Below are positions 34,601 through 46,716 of a stretch of 64,000 bases of DNA, one piece after another. Within the stretch, counting starts at the first letter, position 1; each line of letters begins with the position of its first letter. Source of the stretch: Halichondria panicea (taxonomy: Eukaryota; Porifera; Demospongiae; Suberitida; Halichondriidae); contig NC_087390.1 in NCBI RefSeq assembly GCF_963675165.1, positions 2,928,001-2,992,000 on the forward strand, read 5' to 3'. The notes under the pieces were generated by a model. It was not told where the DNA came from and ran no database searches. It worked only from the letters and a program-made list of their open reading frames with translations. A program made the position numbers and the translations under genes.

Positions 34601-35292
34601 GTCTCCGTGTCTCCTCTATGAGTGCCGTGTGCCGACTCTAATTGGTTCTCATGGGTACGTTGCAATGTCTCTATTTCTTGCCGATGAGTGGCCGTCAATG
34701 TATCCAGCTGGCTCTGGAAATCAGTCTTAACATCGGTCACGGTCTGTTCATTGGTTGCTGTTAGTTTCTCAAGCTCCGCCTCTCTAGCCTGCAATAGTTC
34801 ATTTGTTTCTTGAACTTTCTTTTCTAGTTTATCTTTCGTTTCTTGAGTAGTTTTCAACTGTTCCCTGAACTGTAAAGCTTTTGTCTTCATTTTGTCGAGC
34901 ATGGTGGAGAGCTGGGTCACCTTCTCTTGCTGTTGGCTCATCTCTACTTGGTGAGTTTCTATCATCGTCTCTTTGCTCTTGGCTTCTTTGGCAACGTCTG
35001 TTTCTTTCTGCGAGAGAGTTTCGTCTCTTTCTTGCATTGTCTTTTGTAGACTGGATACCGTTTCCTTGGAAACTTCAATTTCTTTCATTAGTTCCACTAT
35101 TTTAGTTTGGAGATCGGAGTTTTGGTTTCGTAATTGACTAACAATTGTTGTATGTTTAGTACTGAGTTCTTTAAGTTTTGCCGATAGTGTGGCCTCCTTT
35201 GAAGTGGGTGTGGTTTCTTCTTGACTGGGTGTGGCTTCGGATTTGGTTGGAGTGGAAGATTGTTTCATTTCATTTTCCGATAGTGTCTGTGC

Positions 35293-35345
<53 letters not shown>

Positions 35346-35346
35346 C

Positions 35347-35387
<41 letters not shown>

Positions 35388-38300
35388 CTCTGTGTGTGTG
35401 TCTGAAAGGGTAAAGGTATAAATCCATTTCCTTGTCTACATGCATGTACACATGTAGCTTTTAGGTTCAATTATGCATACACTGTGTGTGCGAGTGTGCA
35501 TGCATACAGTACATATACAGTGTACATGTATATAGTCTACATGTATATAGTCCATAGCTAAAATAAGATTGTGAAGGCATTAACAGTTAAATTCAGATAT
35601 CAATTGATCTTCTGTGCATAATGTTTCCTTAAGTACTCGCATTAATTTTGTGTGTGTATTGCTAAGCAACAAAAGTTTATTTAGACAATATCGCAAGCCA
35701 AATAAGACCAATTAACAAGTTCAAGAATGCAGTACCATAGAAACATGTACACTATACGTACAGTAATATTGAGTCACTATGACAAACTCACACTGTAGAA
35801 GCTTTAGCAAGCACAACCTTAGAGTAACATGTACTATCAAATGTTTGTTTTTAATGTTTGTTTTAACACAAAGCAAACTGCTGCTGGAACGAACTACCAT
35901 AGAAACACAACTGTGACTTACAATGTCAACACTTTCTGTTCTTGCTTGCTCCAACACTTTAGTTTGTTCGACTTGTTTCTTTAGTTCATCGGCCAACATG
36001 CTCTGTGAATGTGTGTGTGTGGGGAGATGTGAGGGGTGTGTGGGGTGAGGGTGTGTGGAGTGAAGAGGGTGTGTGTGTGTGGGGGGGGGGGAAGATGTGA
36101 AGGGTGGTGTGGGGTGAGGGTGTGAGAGGTGTGTTGTGTGTGGGGTGAGGAGGAGGGTGTGTGGGGTGAGGAGGAGGGTGTAAGAGTGTGTGAGGGGTGT
36201 GTAGGGTGAGGATGTGAGAGGTGTGTGGGGGAGGAGAGTGTGTGTGGATGTGGGGGGAGGAGAATGTGTGTGTGGGGTGAGGAAGGTGTGTGTAGGTGTG
36301 GGGGGAGGAGGGTGTGTGTGTGGGGGGAGGAGGGTGTGTGTGTGGGGGGAGGAAGGTGTGTGTGGGTGTGGGGTGAGGGTGTGTGTGTGTGTGTGTGGGG
36401 TGAGGGTGTGTGTGTGTGTGTGGGGTGAGGGTGTGAGAGGTGTGTGTGGGGTGTGTGGGGAGGGAGGGTGTGAGTTGTGTACAGATGTAGATGTGGTGTA
36501 GCTAAGCAATGAATTAGGTTAGGCTGAGGTTTCAAAGGACCTTTATGCACCAGGGAATACTCATACTCTCACAACCACTACCATAATTATCTCAACAACA
36601 GGAAGAGTTACAATTATGTAAGCTAATTATCAAAGGATGTTCAACTGTTTGGTGATTAAAGATCCCATGTAAACTACAAGCCAGAAACAGCTGGTAGTGG
36701 ATGTGGGGTGGGATATGCTGGGCTGGGAGGTTATAGCCCAAGGGCTCGTGGTACATGTACATGCACACACTGTGGTCTTCAGCACCTTTTCAGATTGTAG
36801 CTGTTGTATCTTTTCTTTGGTTAATTTGAGAGCACTCTTGTACTTTCCCAGGGACGTCTCCAACCCAGTCACCTGGAAGGGGGGGGATGAATAACAACCC
36901 GTTACGGTAATACATTTGACCAATCAAAAATTATTATTATTATTAATGTAGAGGCAATGTGTTATCGCTACAGCAACAAAGCTGGTTCTTCTCATGAAAT
37001 CATAAATACTCAACATATGGTATGCTTCCTGTAAATTAACTCTAAATCTCAATAGAAAAGCAACCATACATACCATACAGTGTAATTCATTCATCAAAGA
37101 GGAATCATCTATAAAACCATAGGCCACAGGAAGTGTGGTCAATGATATCAGATGCCACTAGAAACAGTACATGTAATTGAAGAAGATAATGTAATGAGCA
37201 CAATTATAGGTAGCCAGCCACAAAGATACAATAATTTTACAGCATATAAGCATGTAAAATGCACTACGGTCAGTACAAGTACATGTACATGTGTAGGCAT
37301 GTGTAGGAGGTTAGGGCACTGACACTAACTGGAAATGGTAACAGTATTCCGTAAATGTTTCGAACAAATAATTTAATAACAGATTTGGATTAAGTACGTA
37401 CTAAACTCTTGATACGTACTACATGTAGCTGCATGTACGCAGAACTATGTTTACTTTAATCGGACAATCCAATTAAGCACTGGGTATACAAGTATCAGCA
37501 CGAGTCTGCTCCTCATAGGAGGCCCATGTTGGCAAGCTCATTTCTACCTAAATCATAAATGACAAAACCAAAACTTTTACATCATAGTGGCGTGATCACA
37601 ACTGCATGTCACTTAAAATCAATTCCCACAAGCTCTAAGGCCAGTGCACTTATACACATGACATAACCCCCCAACAAGCAGCAAGCTTTTAGATCAATAG
37701 TCCGCAACCACACAACATGACCGCAGATTAAGTACATTATGGCAGCTACTGTAACCCGATCCAGAAACAGAAGCCTGGCTAGTAGCTTATAGAGGCCCTA
37801 TCCAAACAGTGCTCAGGATGGAGCCATTAGGTAGCCACTTAGAGTAGCCAACACACAGACAATGATGTCTTCAAGGAAAAGAAAAAGAATCACTGCTTGG
37901 GGATGTGGTTTGAATGATAAATAGTAATATGAAAACTTAGCACTCTGGGAAATGTCGGCTCGAAACCGTAGGAGTGTAATGCGATACCACGGGAACTAGG
38001 ACACACAACGGCTCATAAAATGATACCATGGGAACTAGGACACACACTGACTAATCATGGAGGTGCTCGTATTACTAATTTAAAGGAGACGGTGGGCAAG
38101 TGAGGGGGGAAACAATAAAGGTATACTCCATTACCGGCTTGATAACCATCCTTGGGACAATCTCAACATCCATTAAAATAATGGAAAGTTTATCAACATT
38201 CCCAAATCATGTTTCGGCTATTCCATTAAAAAATATCCGAGAGTAGAAAACATAAAGTCTAGCTGTTGCAACTAATAGTCAGATATGGTTTGTACCTTTT

Positions 38301-41300
38301 GTTTGAGTTGCTGTAGCTCCTCGTCACCAGGTGGTGAGGGGTCACCACTGTGGGGGTCTGTCACACGCTCCTTTAACAGACGAATCTGCATGTGGGTGGG
38401 TGTGTGCAGGGGGAGGGGAGAGGAGGAGTAGGGTAAAGTTACAATAATGTGTTTAGGGAAGCTAACGGACGTACGTAGTTCGGGGGTGGATTAAAGAACA
38501 TGCGTACTTCACAAGCAAATAGCACAAATGAAGCGTGTCCGCCCCATACAATAAATAACCCCCACCTAACAACTACAAAGGGCTATAATTAAAGGGTCGT
38601 CCTCCAGTGAGCAGGTGTTCTCGTGACGACAGTGTGGGGCACACAAACAGTGTGTCAGACGATGTCAATAATTCCATTCATTCACACGGTTTATGACATA
38701 ATACAAGCTTAGCAAACGTGACAAAGAAGTCTCCTAATTGAGAAGTGGACCAACAAACTCCACTGACTAATAGATTTATTATCAATTACAGGAAGCTAGG
38801 GAAAACTGAATTCACACACAGCTATAGTGTTACGTACAGCTTGCAGGATAAACTTTTATTGTGCGCTAGCCACAACAATTGATTACAGTTCAGACTATTG
38901 CTCAGACTATAGACTCGTAAATATAGGGGGTCCTCAACTTAAAATGAAAACAAATTTAAAGGCTATAATCCAGCCATAGCTGGCTGGGACAATAATCATC
39001 ATGAGATGAAGAAAAACTCAACCAGTTCAATGCTAGTATGCAGCCATGCAGCCAGCACAGGGGAAGGGCTTGTCGTTCAGATGTAGTTTTTATCCAAAAA
39101 AATGCAACAAAAAACAACACACACCCAAAACGCATCAATAACTACAGCTTGATCGTACCACACAAATTAGCCTCCTTCACAAGGCCTCAACAAGGACCAT
39201 CTTCAGTGCAGCCTGGAATCGAGGCTACATACTAATATGTGTGTACACCAACATTTATTCCAAGAACAGCTATTTACAACTGTACTGTTGTATCTGATAG
39301 GGTAATGGAATTGCGATAACAGGTAACACAAATTAGCACGCAACTACAACTGTGCTTACAGATTAATTGTCACCAAGGGTGCCAAAGCTCAATAACAACG
39401 ATGTAATGGCTATTTCGGGTACACCCATCACAAGTTAACACAATTCACAGCTGCTCATCTGTTTATGGGTAATGTTTAAAGAGGCAAAACTCGTGTAGAT
39501 AACCAGTACAGGCCAAAAAAGGACATTAGATTCATGGCGAACATGCCATATTCAGAGCTGTACTAACTCAACAATGTTTAAGCTCAGGTCATGAATCTCA
39601 TTAAGCCGCCATGAATAGCCACTAAAGTTGTTTGCTGCCCAGCAACTATTGGTCATAACAGAGGAGATAAGAATTGTGTTTGTGTGCAAAATTTGGTTAT
39701 CAGTGACCATATATCTAGAACTCACACCTTCACATGGACACCACAAAGATCTTTAAGGGGGGTTGTGTAACAGGTCATAATAATGAGTCAACATAATAAC
39801 AAGACCAAAGGGATTTAGGATCAGAACGTGATTACCATAATAGAGTGGAGATGTCACTGCCTAATGCATGTACACTGTATTGTATACACGCGGACAGCCT
39901 CTGATCATGCACCCGCTTCCCACTGACCACACCTCCTACCTGTGTTGCCATGACATTGATTTTCTCATCCTTCTCCTCGAGGTTGAGTTGGAACGCCTCC
40001 TCCATGTGAGCCTTGGCTGCCTGGTCCAGTGACTGTACTTCCTTCATCTCTTCTAGTTTACGCTGTGCCCTCCTCTCAGAGTCGGTAGACGTTGTCTTGA
40101 AGGACTCGTGCTCTTTTTGGAGACTGCGATAGACTTCCAGCAGCTGTGCATGAGTGTGTGTGTGTGTGAGGGGGAGCGTGTGTGGTGTGTGTGTGTGTGT
40201 GGTGTGTGTGAGAGGGGGCGTGTGTGTGGTGTGTGTGTGTGTGGTGTGTGTGTGTGTGAGGGGGGTATTAATAATACACCACTCAAAAACATACTGAATG
40301 GACAACAAACATTTCTTGAATGCAATGTATCCACTCTCTGAACGAAAGGTTAATTTATTCACGATCGATGATCTCATCCCAGCACATTCATGACAAAGAC
40401 TGTACACAAGAACTGTCAGTGTTTTATACACAAGCTAATGAACAGTTTGCAATCTGCTTAGACACAGTTCCCTTGGAGACAACAAATGCAGAACACAGGA
40501 AACTGCATGTTTAATAACAACTAGGAACTTTCTCAGGGCTGAACAAACGCTAAAATTCTAACCCAATCTTCAAGGCATTCTCAATAGTCGATGTGGCAGA
40601 GCCCTAAAGCTGCAAGCATTCGAAATAAATTTAAAGCCAGCTACAGGAAATAGTAGCGAGAGCATGAATATTCATGCACTCCTGTAGCTACATTGTTCCT
40701 TGTGTACTGAAAACAAAAAACTTGTAGTCCAACATGCCCACAAACAAGCACTTGTTAACTTTAGCCGTGGGATATACATGCAGATCAATTTTAGCAGCTG
40801 GATCTCACTGCCTCAGGCTTCCACAATACAGCCATTACCACATTCAGATTACACAATGAGTTCTATGCCCTGCACAACAGCAGCTGTGCTTGTGCTATCC
40901 CAGCACTTAGTTTGAAAACACTGAGTTAAGCACACCACATGTGCTTACACAGTAAGACAGGTCAACACATCTCTAGTAAGCACTCAAATATACCCTGGGG
41001 ACAGCACAGTGCTTGCATAGTTACGCAATATATAGGGAATTTCACTTAATAAGAACAGTGTACATGCATAGAATTGACTAGTGAATAACTTAAATCCTAC
41101 TATTACTTCAGATTCTATACATACACACACGCTATATACTTCTCACCTCACTAAACCGTCCCTTGTAACGCAATGCCGTCTGTCGTTGTTTCTTGACAGC
41201 TGCCACCAGCTCATCGTGTGAGACAGTGTCCAGAGTGGAGTAGTCTGTGTCGTCCTGAATGGGTGGGCGTGGCTCAGATGATGGGGCGGGGCTGGTTCCA

Positions 41301-44300
41301 TCCTGCAGGCGTGTATTTGAAGAATGAACATACTATAGGGTGTTATACAGGATTTTGAAGTAGAGGGAGGAAATAAGAAAAGTAACTAGAAAATTTTGCT
41401 AAAAATCAATACCCTGTTTGTATGTAAAATTGCCAGCTGTGGACCCCAACTAGTACCTGAATGTAAATTTTAGGGGAGGGGGGGGGAATTGGAGCTAGGG
41501 GGGATATTCCCCCTTTCCCCTGTATGACACCCTGATATTACATGTGCATTGCATATAAACTTTCCATCAGCAAATTAGACAGTACACACACTGCATTGTT
41601 TATTGATCTTTTTTCAATGGCCCAGGAAACATTGCAGATAAACATTGTCCTTAAAAAAAACCAGCTGTAGGATTTCCATCCTTCCACTAGGAGGATGTGT
41701 GGATCCTTTGTATTGTGTTGGATTCATGCAGATGCCACAAATAGTGGGCTAATGGTGACCCCTAGGAGACCTACTTCCTGAGGGTACAGGATATGTGAAA
41801 ACTCACAGGAGCAAATAATACCAACATAATGTACACAGTCATGTGCATTGGCTTTGTGTGCATGTGCATTGGTTTTGTGTGCATGCCCTTCCTTGATTAT
41901 TCTAATGTTGCAGCATAAACCAACTTTTCACATGCCCAGCACAATTTCATCAGTCTATGGCCTAACCACCACTCAGATAAGGTTATTGATAGGATGGCAG
42001 TTATGCACAGAGGTTACAAATGCATGGCTTCACATAAAACTTGCACTGAAAAGCAGAAAAGCGGAAAAGCATTCAGCATTGGTGGTCCTAGCCAGCAAGT
42101 AGTCTACGTCATAGGATGAATAGCCCATGGTACTCTTGAATAGTGCAAAGAAGGAAATTCCTCTTATTCAGTATTTCAAAGACTATAGTTATAGGAAGCA
42201 AGGTTGAAGGAATCCATTACCAGGAGTTTCATTACCTGGTACCACCGTGGTACCGTGGTACCATGCACTATACATGTGCAGTTTCTAGTGAAGAGCTTCT
42301 CTAGATATCGTATGCCATGTATTGTGAGGGCAGATGTAACTAAAGAGTATCTTGTTACTAGGTTGGTATAATTATGAACTGAATTAGCCATTGGTTCAAG
42401 GTCACATGAGAAACATAATGAGGCTTCTAAGAGGTTTAGTTGGCAACCAACAGATACTACATTGAATATGATCTAGAGAACAACATGTTAATTACTTGAT
42501 CTACACATGCATAATTAATACAATAGGCAATCACTACACTGGCAAGAAGTTCCCACCATCCCCAAGGAAACCTGACATTTACTATGGCTTCATATATCCA
42601 TCTCAAGTCATGATCAGCCTATTATAAATCACCTTTCTTGTGGTTGCCTATAAAAGTACTTTGTTGCTAGGCACCGCTACATTAAAACCACAAGGACATA
42701 CATTGTATGGCTGACCACCATGAACAGAAGCCCCTAAGTCCATTGACCCCTGTTCCTATGAAACTCAGCTCTTGTATAAGACAGGATGTTAATCTATAGT
42801 ATAGTACACAACCTTGCACAATGGGAACGAAAATTGGGACATGGTTTCAGGAAGATGTGTATAGTGAAATCATCGACAATATTATTATCTGTTGTGTATA
42901 TATACAACAGAGATACTGTTACACTTTCACTGTATACAATAGTGTATCCTAGGCAGTGTGTACTGTGTACTGTACGAGCTACGTCAGCCTACGTGCATAC
43001 ACTGTTCCTGACAGCTAGCCAATGATCTTTCCCAGGGTGTGGATCTGAATCACCTGGCTGCACATTCTACAATTACATCAGACGGTAGTCTATCATATAC
43101 ATGTATGGGGAACCATTGGACGAATGCACAAACAAAGATGGACTTTTTATCCAGAACCAAGTTATTGACGTAAACATGTAACTTGGTGCAAGTGATTACA
43201 GCTAGGCTTCAGGTTGAGTAGCGTAATACACATTTAATGCTTGACTTGGTACAAGTAATTACAGAGAGGATATGCTTGGCCGTAAACAGATGTTTAGCTC
43301 ATATTCGGCAGAACAAAAAAGGCATTTCAAATAATGGGCTATAGGTGTATTAAATTTCACTTACACACATATGTAGGTCATCTAGCATGTAGAAACAAAA
43401 GCAACATCTATCATGCGATTTCAACCACTTAAGGAACTATTATGTCATCAAGATCACATCACTTGGTTTAAACACACTGTTAAATGGAGTCAAAAGGTCG
43501 CTACCGTGTGTATATGGCTACTGACCTTTGCTAAGATACACAGAACAGTGGGCAAGATTCTCATAGCAAAACACACAGACTAGCACAGGTGGGCCACGCC
43601 AGTTACTGACAGCAACAGATCATGGAATGCTGCAAACAAAAACACAACAGATTCTAAAGATACCTTCAAAACTGCTTGTGTAGAGCTTAGAGCAGACAAA
43701 ATACACACAGTTTAAAGTGAAAGCTAAGCGTCCATTAGCTATATACCGGTACGTAAAAAGAGATGGGTAGCTCTGCAACATTATACAGGGCTTGTAAAGA
43801 GCTTGTAAAGGGCTTGTAATAGCTCAGCAAAAGCTTGTTACCTGCACAAGTGCTTGTAAACACCTGTACCATTGTACAGGTGTTGTACAGGCCAAAACAT
43901 GTTCAATTAATTAATGTTCTAAAATACAAGTAGAGCGTGGGAATAATTCATCTTCAGACCTCAGCTGCACATGGCAGCAGCAATTATTAGCAAAGAGGAT
44001 AATTAGATAAGCGATTGACTCAGCTCTAAGGTTTGAGCAGGTGGCCTTGTAAGAGCAGCTAGGCTTCCTAAGCTAACCACCATCTCCAAGCAATACATCC
44101 AGACACAATGGGCATGTAGTAAATACTACTTAGGACCACTTAAAAACGTGAAAACATACACAAGTACGTATCGAATTATTGTATAAGTGGTAGGGAACAG
44201 ATAGTATATAAACATCTTCTCCCAGTTCCCATAGATTCCAACACAGGTGCCCAATGTTGTGTCTCAGTGGGTGCAATAAAGACAGGGATTTAGCCAGCAT

Positions 44301-45231
44301 TATTACAGATTCCATAATTATACTTCCTAGTAACGTAGGACTGCTTAATAGTAACTTAAAGTAATCCACTCTAACGACCACTCTAACGATGTACACGTAC
44401 TAGCGCCCCATTTTGCATAAAGTACAAGTCAGTATGATTTTACAAGATGTTAAGTGTGAGCTCATGTACCTTTGGTTCGGCTCCTTGCCACACCTTCCTG
44501 AGCCGACTGAACATGCCTCCAGTGGGTGTGGGGGTCAATGGGGTGACCCCCTCGTTAGTGGTAGGCTCATTCTCAGCTTCATTACTTGCAGGGGGCGGTA
44601 TAGACACAATCAGAGTTTTAGGTTTATCCATGTTGGGTAATTCGGATATTTTGGAGACATCATGTGATGCTTCAGTAGATTCAGGGGTAGTAGTTGTAGT
44701 TGGCTCAGCGGTAGCTTCTTTGGGCATCGGATTAACATCTTTGTGCGGTACATCTTGAGACTCCGTACTCTTGGATTTTAAGACTGAGGCTTCTTCTGGT
44801 AGAGAGGCCTCAGTGGAGGGGGGTGGGGTGGGTGTGGGGTGGGTAGGAGTGTCAGCGCTACCTTCATCCTGACCGAGGAGTGTAAGTGGGGGGAGACGTA
44901 AAGGCCGTATTAGTAGTGTGTTTTGATAGAGCATATGCATCAACAGCAGTTATGCACGTATATCTATTAGTTCAATGTACGTACATCAGCTTGTACTTGT
45001 ACACGTACACAGTATGTACACAGTACTGTACACGTGCACAGTATGTACATAGTATAGTACTGTATACAGTACAGTACAGTACAGTAACATTGTGTACATC
45101 CACCCACGCAATGTGACTACCACGCCCTCTCCAATCAAGGGACCGAATATTCTTACTTCTTGATGAGTCCCTTTGGGGCTGGGAGACTTTGCTTTCTCTT
45201 CGATAGTCTTTTGTTTCAGCTTAGCAAACAT
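28649..45231 (-). CDS. GOLGA4: Golgin-245 (GOLGA4)-like trans-Golgi tether with GRIP domain
   Basis: Coding exons in transcript order: 45231-45157, 44868-44470, 41302-41147, 40143-39940, 38385-38296, 36872-36786, 36002-35922, about 35292-30817, 30631-30159, 30055-29842 and 28792-28649. Phases all agree and give about 2,132 residues, close to golgin-245. The N-terminus MFAKLKQKTIEEKA matches the short conserved start of golgin-97 and golgin-245, which is known to bind TBC1D23 for endosome-derived vesicle capture. A Pro/Thr/Glu-rich segment follows, then coiled coil, most of it in one exon of about 4.47 kb. The C-terminus (AEFEYFKNVLFEYMMGRQTQ ... YFFTSP) is a GRIP domain, which binds Arl1-GTP on trans-Golgi membranes. 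The conserved Tyr is the first codon of the last exon. The large exon could start at 35286 or 35292. No further exons are obvious, but small ones could be missed. Confidence 0.88.
29267..29692. repeat. Minisatellite, 15 units of 27-29 bp, in the last golgin intron
   Basis: The 29-bp unit starts GAATAGTGAGAGTCTACAGT and ends GGGCCTTAG. Eleven units are 29 bp and four lack an AG pair (27 bp); point variants occur in units 2 and 5. Two isolated, more diverged relatives (GAATAGCGAG plus TGGCCGCATTTCAG) lie nearby, at about 28969-28993 and 29160-29186. Confidence 0.9.
30901..31320. repeat. 210-bp coding tandem duplication in golgin
   Basis: 30901-31110 and 31111-31320 are close copies, each encoding a 70-residue coiled-coil unit that contains LSDLQSQHEVL and RVSQLEAQLSQTQEQ. 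The period is ten heptads, so the duplication keeps the coiled-coil register. Confidence 0.85.
34330..34720. repeat. Short-period protein repeats (about 13-14 residues) in the golgin coiled coil
   Basis: Read on the minus strand, units of the form ELETLKSTHHS, ELETWKTTHEG, ELDSIRNSHQS and DLDALTATHKQ recur about nine times. The spacing is not a multiple of seven, so this stretch is probably a modified or flexible coiled coil. Confidence 0.65.
35297..35401. repeat. TG/CA microsatellite abutting the giant golgin exon
   Basis: About 50 TG dinucleotides are interrupted by AACGG. On the gene strand this is a CA repeat that runs into the AAACAG acceptor in place of a polypyrimidine tract. Confidence 0.9.
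36003..36480. repeat. TG/GGGG-rich low-complexity tract in a golgin intron
   Basis: This is a degenerate repeat of GTGTGTGGGGTGAGGAGGGT-like units, nearly all purine or T. The long His/Pro/Thr open frames that cross it on either strand are repeat artefacts. It directly precedes the exon at 35922-36002. Confidence 0.85.
36873..38295. other. Golgin intron, no gene seen
   Basis: AT-rich intronic sequence. It contains a short direct repeat of GGGAACTAGGACACACA (near 37990 and 38028). No open frame here shows coding character. Confidence 0.6.
38386..39939. other. Golgin intron, no gene seen
   Basis: Apart from a TAGCCTCGATTCCAGGC-type repeat end at 39210-39228 I find no structured element. Confidence 0.55.
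40150..40264. repeat. TG/CA microsatellite next to a golgin acceptor
   Basis: Interrupted TG repeats with GAGGGGG blocks end a few bases from the exon border at 40143. On the gene strand the acceptor is preceded by CACACTCATGCACAG. Confidence 0.85.
41303..44469. other. Large golgin intron, no gene seen
   Basis: About 3.2 kb between the second and third coding exons. It has a short inverted CCACGGTGG-type palindrome near 42244-42262 and an imperfect duplication of GACTTGGTACAAGTAATTACA / AACTTGGTGCAAGTGATTACA (near 43180 and 43245). No coding feature is supported. Confidence 0.55.
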
Positions 45232-45816
45232 GCTGGCCTCCGTAGAGTCTTGTGCAGATCAGTTAGCTGTGGATAAACCACGTTTCCTTGGGACTGAAAA
45301 ACTGAAAAACTTGTAAATAGATAAGTGATCATGAATATCTTTAGCAAAATTAATTTTGCTATGTTCATTGCTAGAGATAACAGTGAAGTACTTTGTTATG
45401 CTTTTTTCAGCTTCACTCTCTCTTTGCATATACAGTATAGTAGATCTACATAATAATTATTTAGTTTACAATTTGACATAGTTTTCAGGTGTTGAATTAA
45501 TTCTTTTCGCCTTGTACGTGTGAACATACAACTTGTCAATAATGCAGTGATAAACAGCATCACACACTATATAATGAGGTTAACAGAAAAACACAGAAAT
45601 GAGACACAAACTGACAGTAAATACACAAATCACAGATTTCCATCCTCTGAAAGATGATTATTAAATAACACAAAAAAATAATGAATTGAAGTGCCAAAAC
45701 AATTGTGCAGCTAAATGATACCAGTGTTTGACCTGTAATTGTCCGTGATTAAAAGCGAGCTTGAAACGTTTTCTGTCTGTCATGTATAGAAGGGGACTAA
45801 AGTGGAGGGGGATGAT
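45232..45816. other. Intergenic region between golgin 5' end and CDK5 activator 3' end
   Basis: It holds the golgin 5'UTR and promoter and the 3'UTR of the upstream gene in about 585 bp. No clear TATA box was identified for golgin. Confidence 0.5.
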
Positions 45817-46716
45817 TTATATTGAGGTGACTCTTTTTAGTGATGTGAGTACATCGCTGTAGTACGATCGATCTCTGTTTAATCTGAGCATGTTGCTTGA
45901 GGCACTTAGACTGACTGATGTGCACTTGTCCCAGAATGCTGCTCTGTCTTGCTTCACTAGAAATGGTCGAAGTGGATAGCTGATTTCGTTAGCATTGTAG
46001 GTGTACGATACATACAAGCACATCAGTACCAGTTCCTTCACGTCAGTGAGTGTGTATAGTTCATATCCTTGTCTGATAGCCGAAGCGATGAGCATGTAGG
46101 AAAATACGACATGTGATTCGAGGAGAAATGAATTGATTGTCCATCCATTCAGCTGAAGAGCTCGATCTGCACATCGCACCCACATGGCGACTTCATTCGG
46201 GGTAGGCACATGGTGAAGATGTTGACAATGGCTCTGAACGTAGGCTCCAAGGTTGTGAAGCAGATCAGAGAGAGTCCATTTTCTTTCTGATACTCGGGTA
46301 GCAGCCACTATGTGTTGAGGGAGTCCTTTAGTTTGCTTCTGAGGTTGTACCTTGTTCGGTAATAATAGTTCAGGTCTTGGGGAAGGAGCAGCTGTATGTG
46401 TTGTGACTTTCTGCTCAGCTAGTTTTGTCTCAGGTGCTGGAGAGCTGGTCTTAGTTTCTGAAGCTGGTGGGCTCATTTTGAAGGAGTTCTTGATAGGCTC
46501 TGTATCCTTGGTCACAGTTTGAGTAACTTTGTCCTTCTTTCTACTAATCTTCCAGCGAGATGCAGCATTGGTAATGCGACGCATATCTTCAGCTAGTTTT
46601 GTTTTGACGTCGGATGCCATCGACTTGGACTTCTTCGGTGCCTTGGTTTGTGTTGCAGAATAGAGCACGTCCTTGTTTCTGCTGTGAAGGATATGCATGC
46701 TTAGTTGAGAACCCAT
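45817..46716 (-). CDS. CDK5R1: Cyclin-dependent kinase 5 activator, p35-like
   Basis: Intronless coding region of 299 residues; human p35 is 307. The start at 46716 is chosen because MGSQLS fits the N-myristoylation consensus and matches the MGTVLS start of p35; the open frame extends 29 codons upstream. A basic, Ser-rich N-terminal half is followed by the cyclin-fold activation domain. That begins near WTLSDLLHNLGAYVQSHC, continues with WVRCADRALQLNGW and LMCLYVSYTYNANEISYPLR, and ends AAFWDKCTSVSLSASSNMLR. In animals this family activates CDK5 by binding its T-loop side, and the myristoyl anchor places it on membranes. It lies head-to-tail between the golgin and the myosin. CDK5R1 and CDK5R2 cannot be separated; the gene is probably pre-duplication. 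Confidence 0.9.
   Translation of the reverse strand: MGSQLSMHILHSRNKDVLYSATQTKAPKKSKSMASDVKTKLAEDMRRITNAASRWKISRKKDKVTQTVTKDTEPIKNSFKMSPPASETKTSSPAPETKLAEQKVTTHTAAPSPRPELLLPNKVQPQKQTKGLPQHIVAATRVSERKWTLSDLLHNLGAYVQSHCQHLHHVPTPNEVAMWVRCADRALQLNGWTINSFLLESHVVFSYMLIASAIRQGYELYTLTDVKELVLMCLYVSYTYNANEISYPLRPFLVKQDRAAFWDKCTSVSLSASSNMLRLNRDRSYYSDVLTSLKRVTSI

Noticed and set aside
31292-35105. Plus-strand open frames rich in Ser, Cys and Phe
   Set aside because: They are antisense shadows of the long golgin coiled-coil exon.
35178-36550. Long His/Pro/Thr or Val/Cys/Gly open frames on both strands
   Set aside because: They arise from TG/CA repeats read in any frame and have no non-repeat sequence or splice logic of their own.
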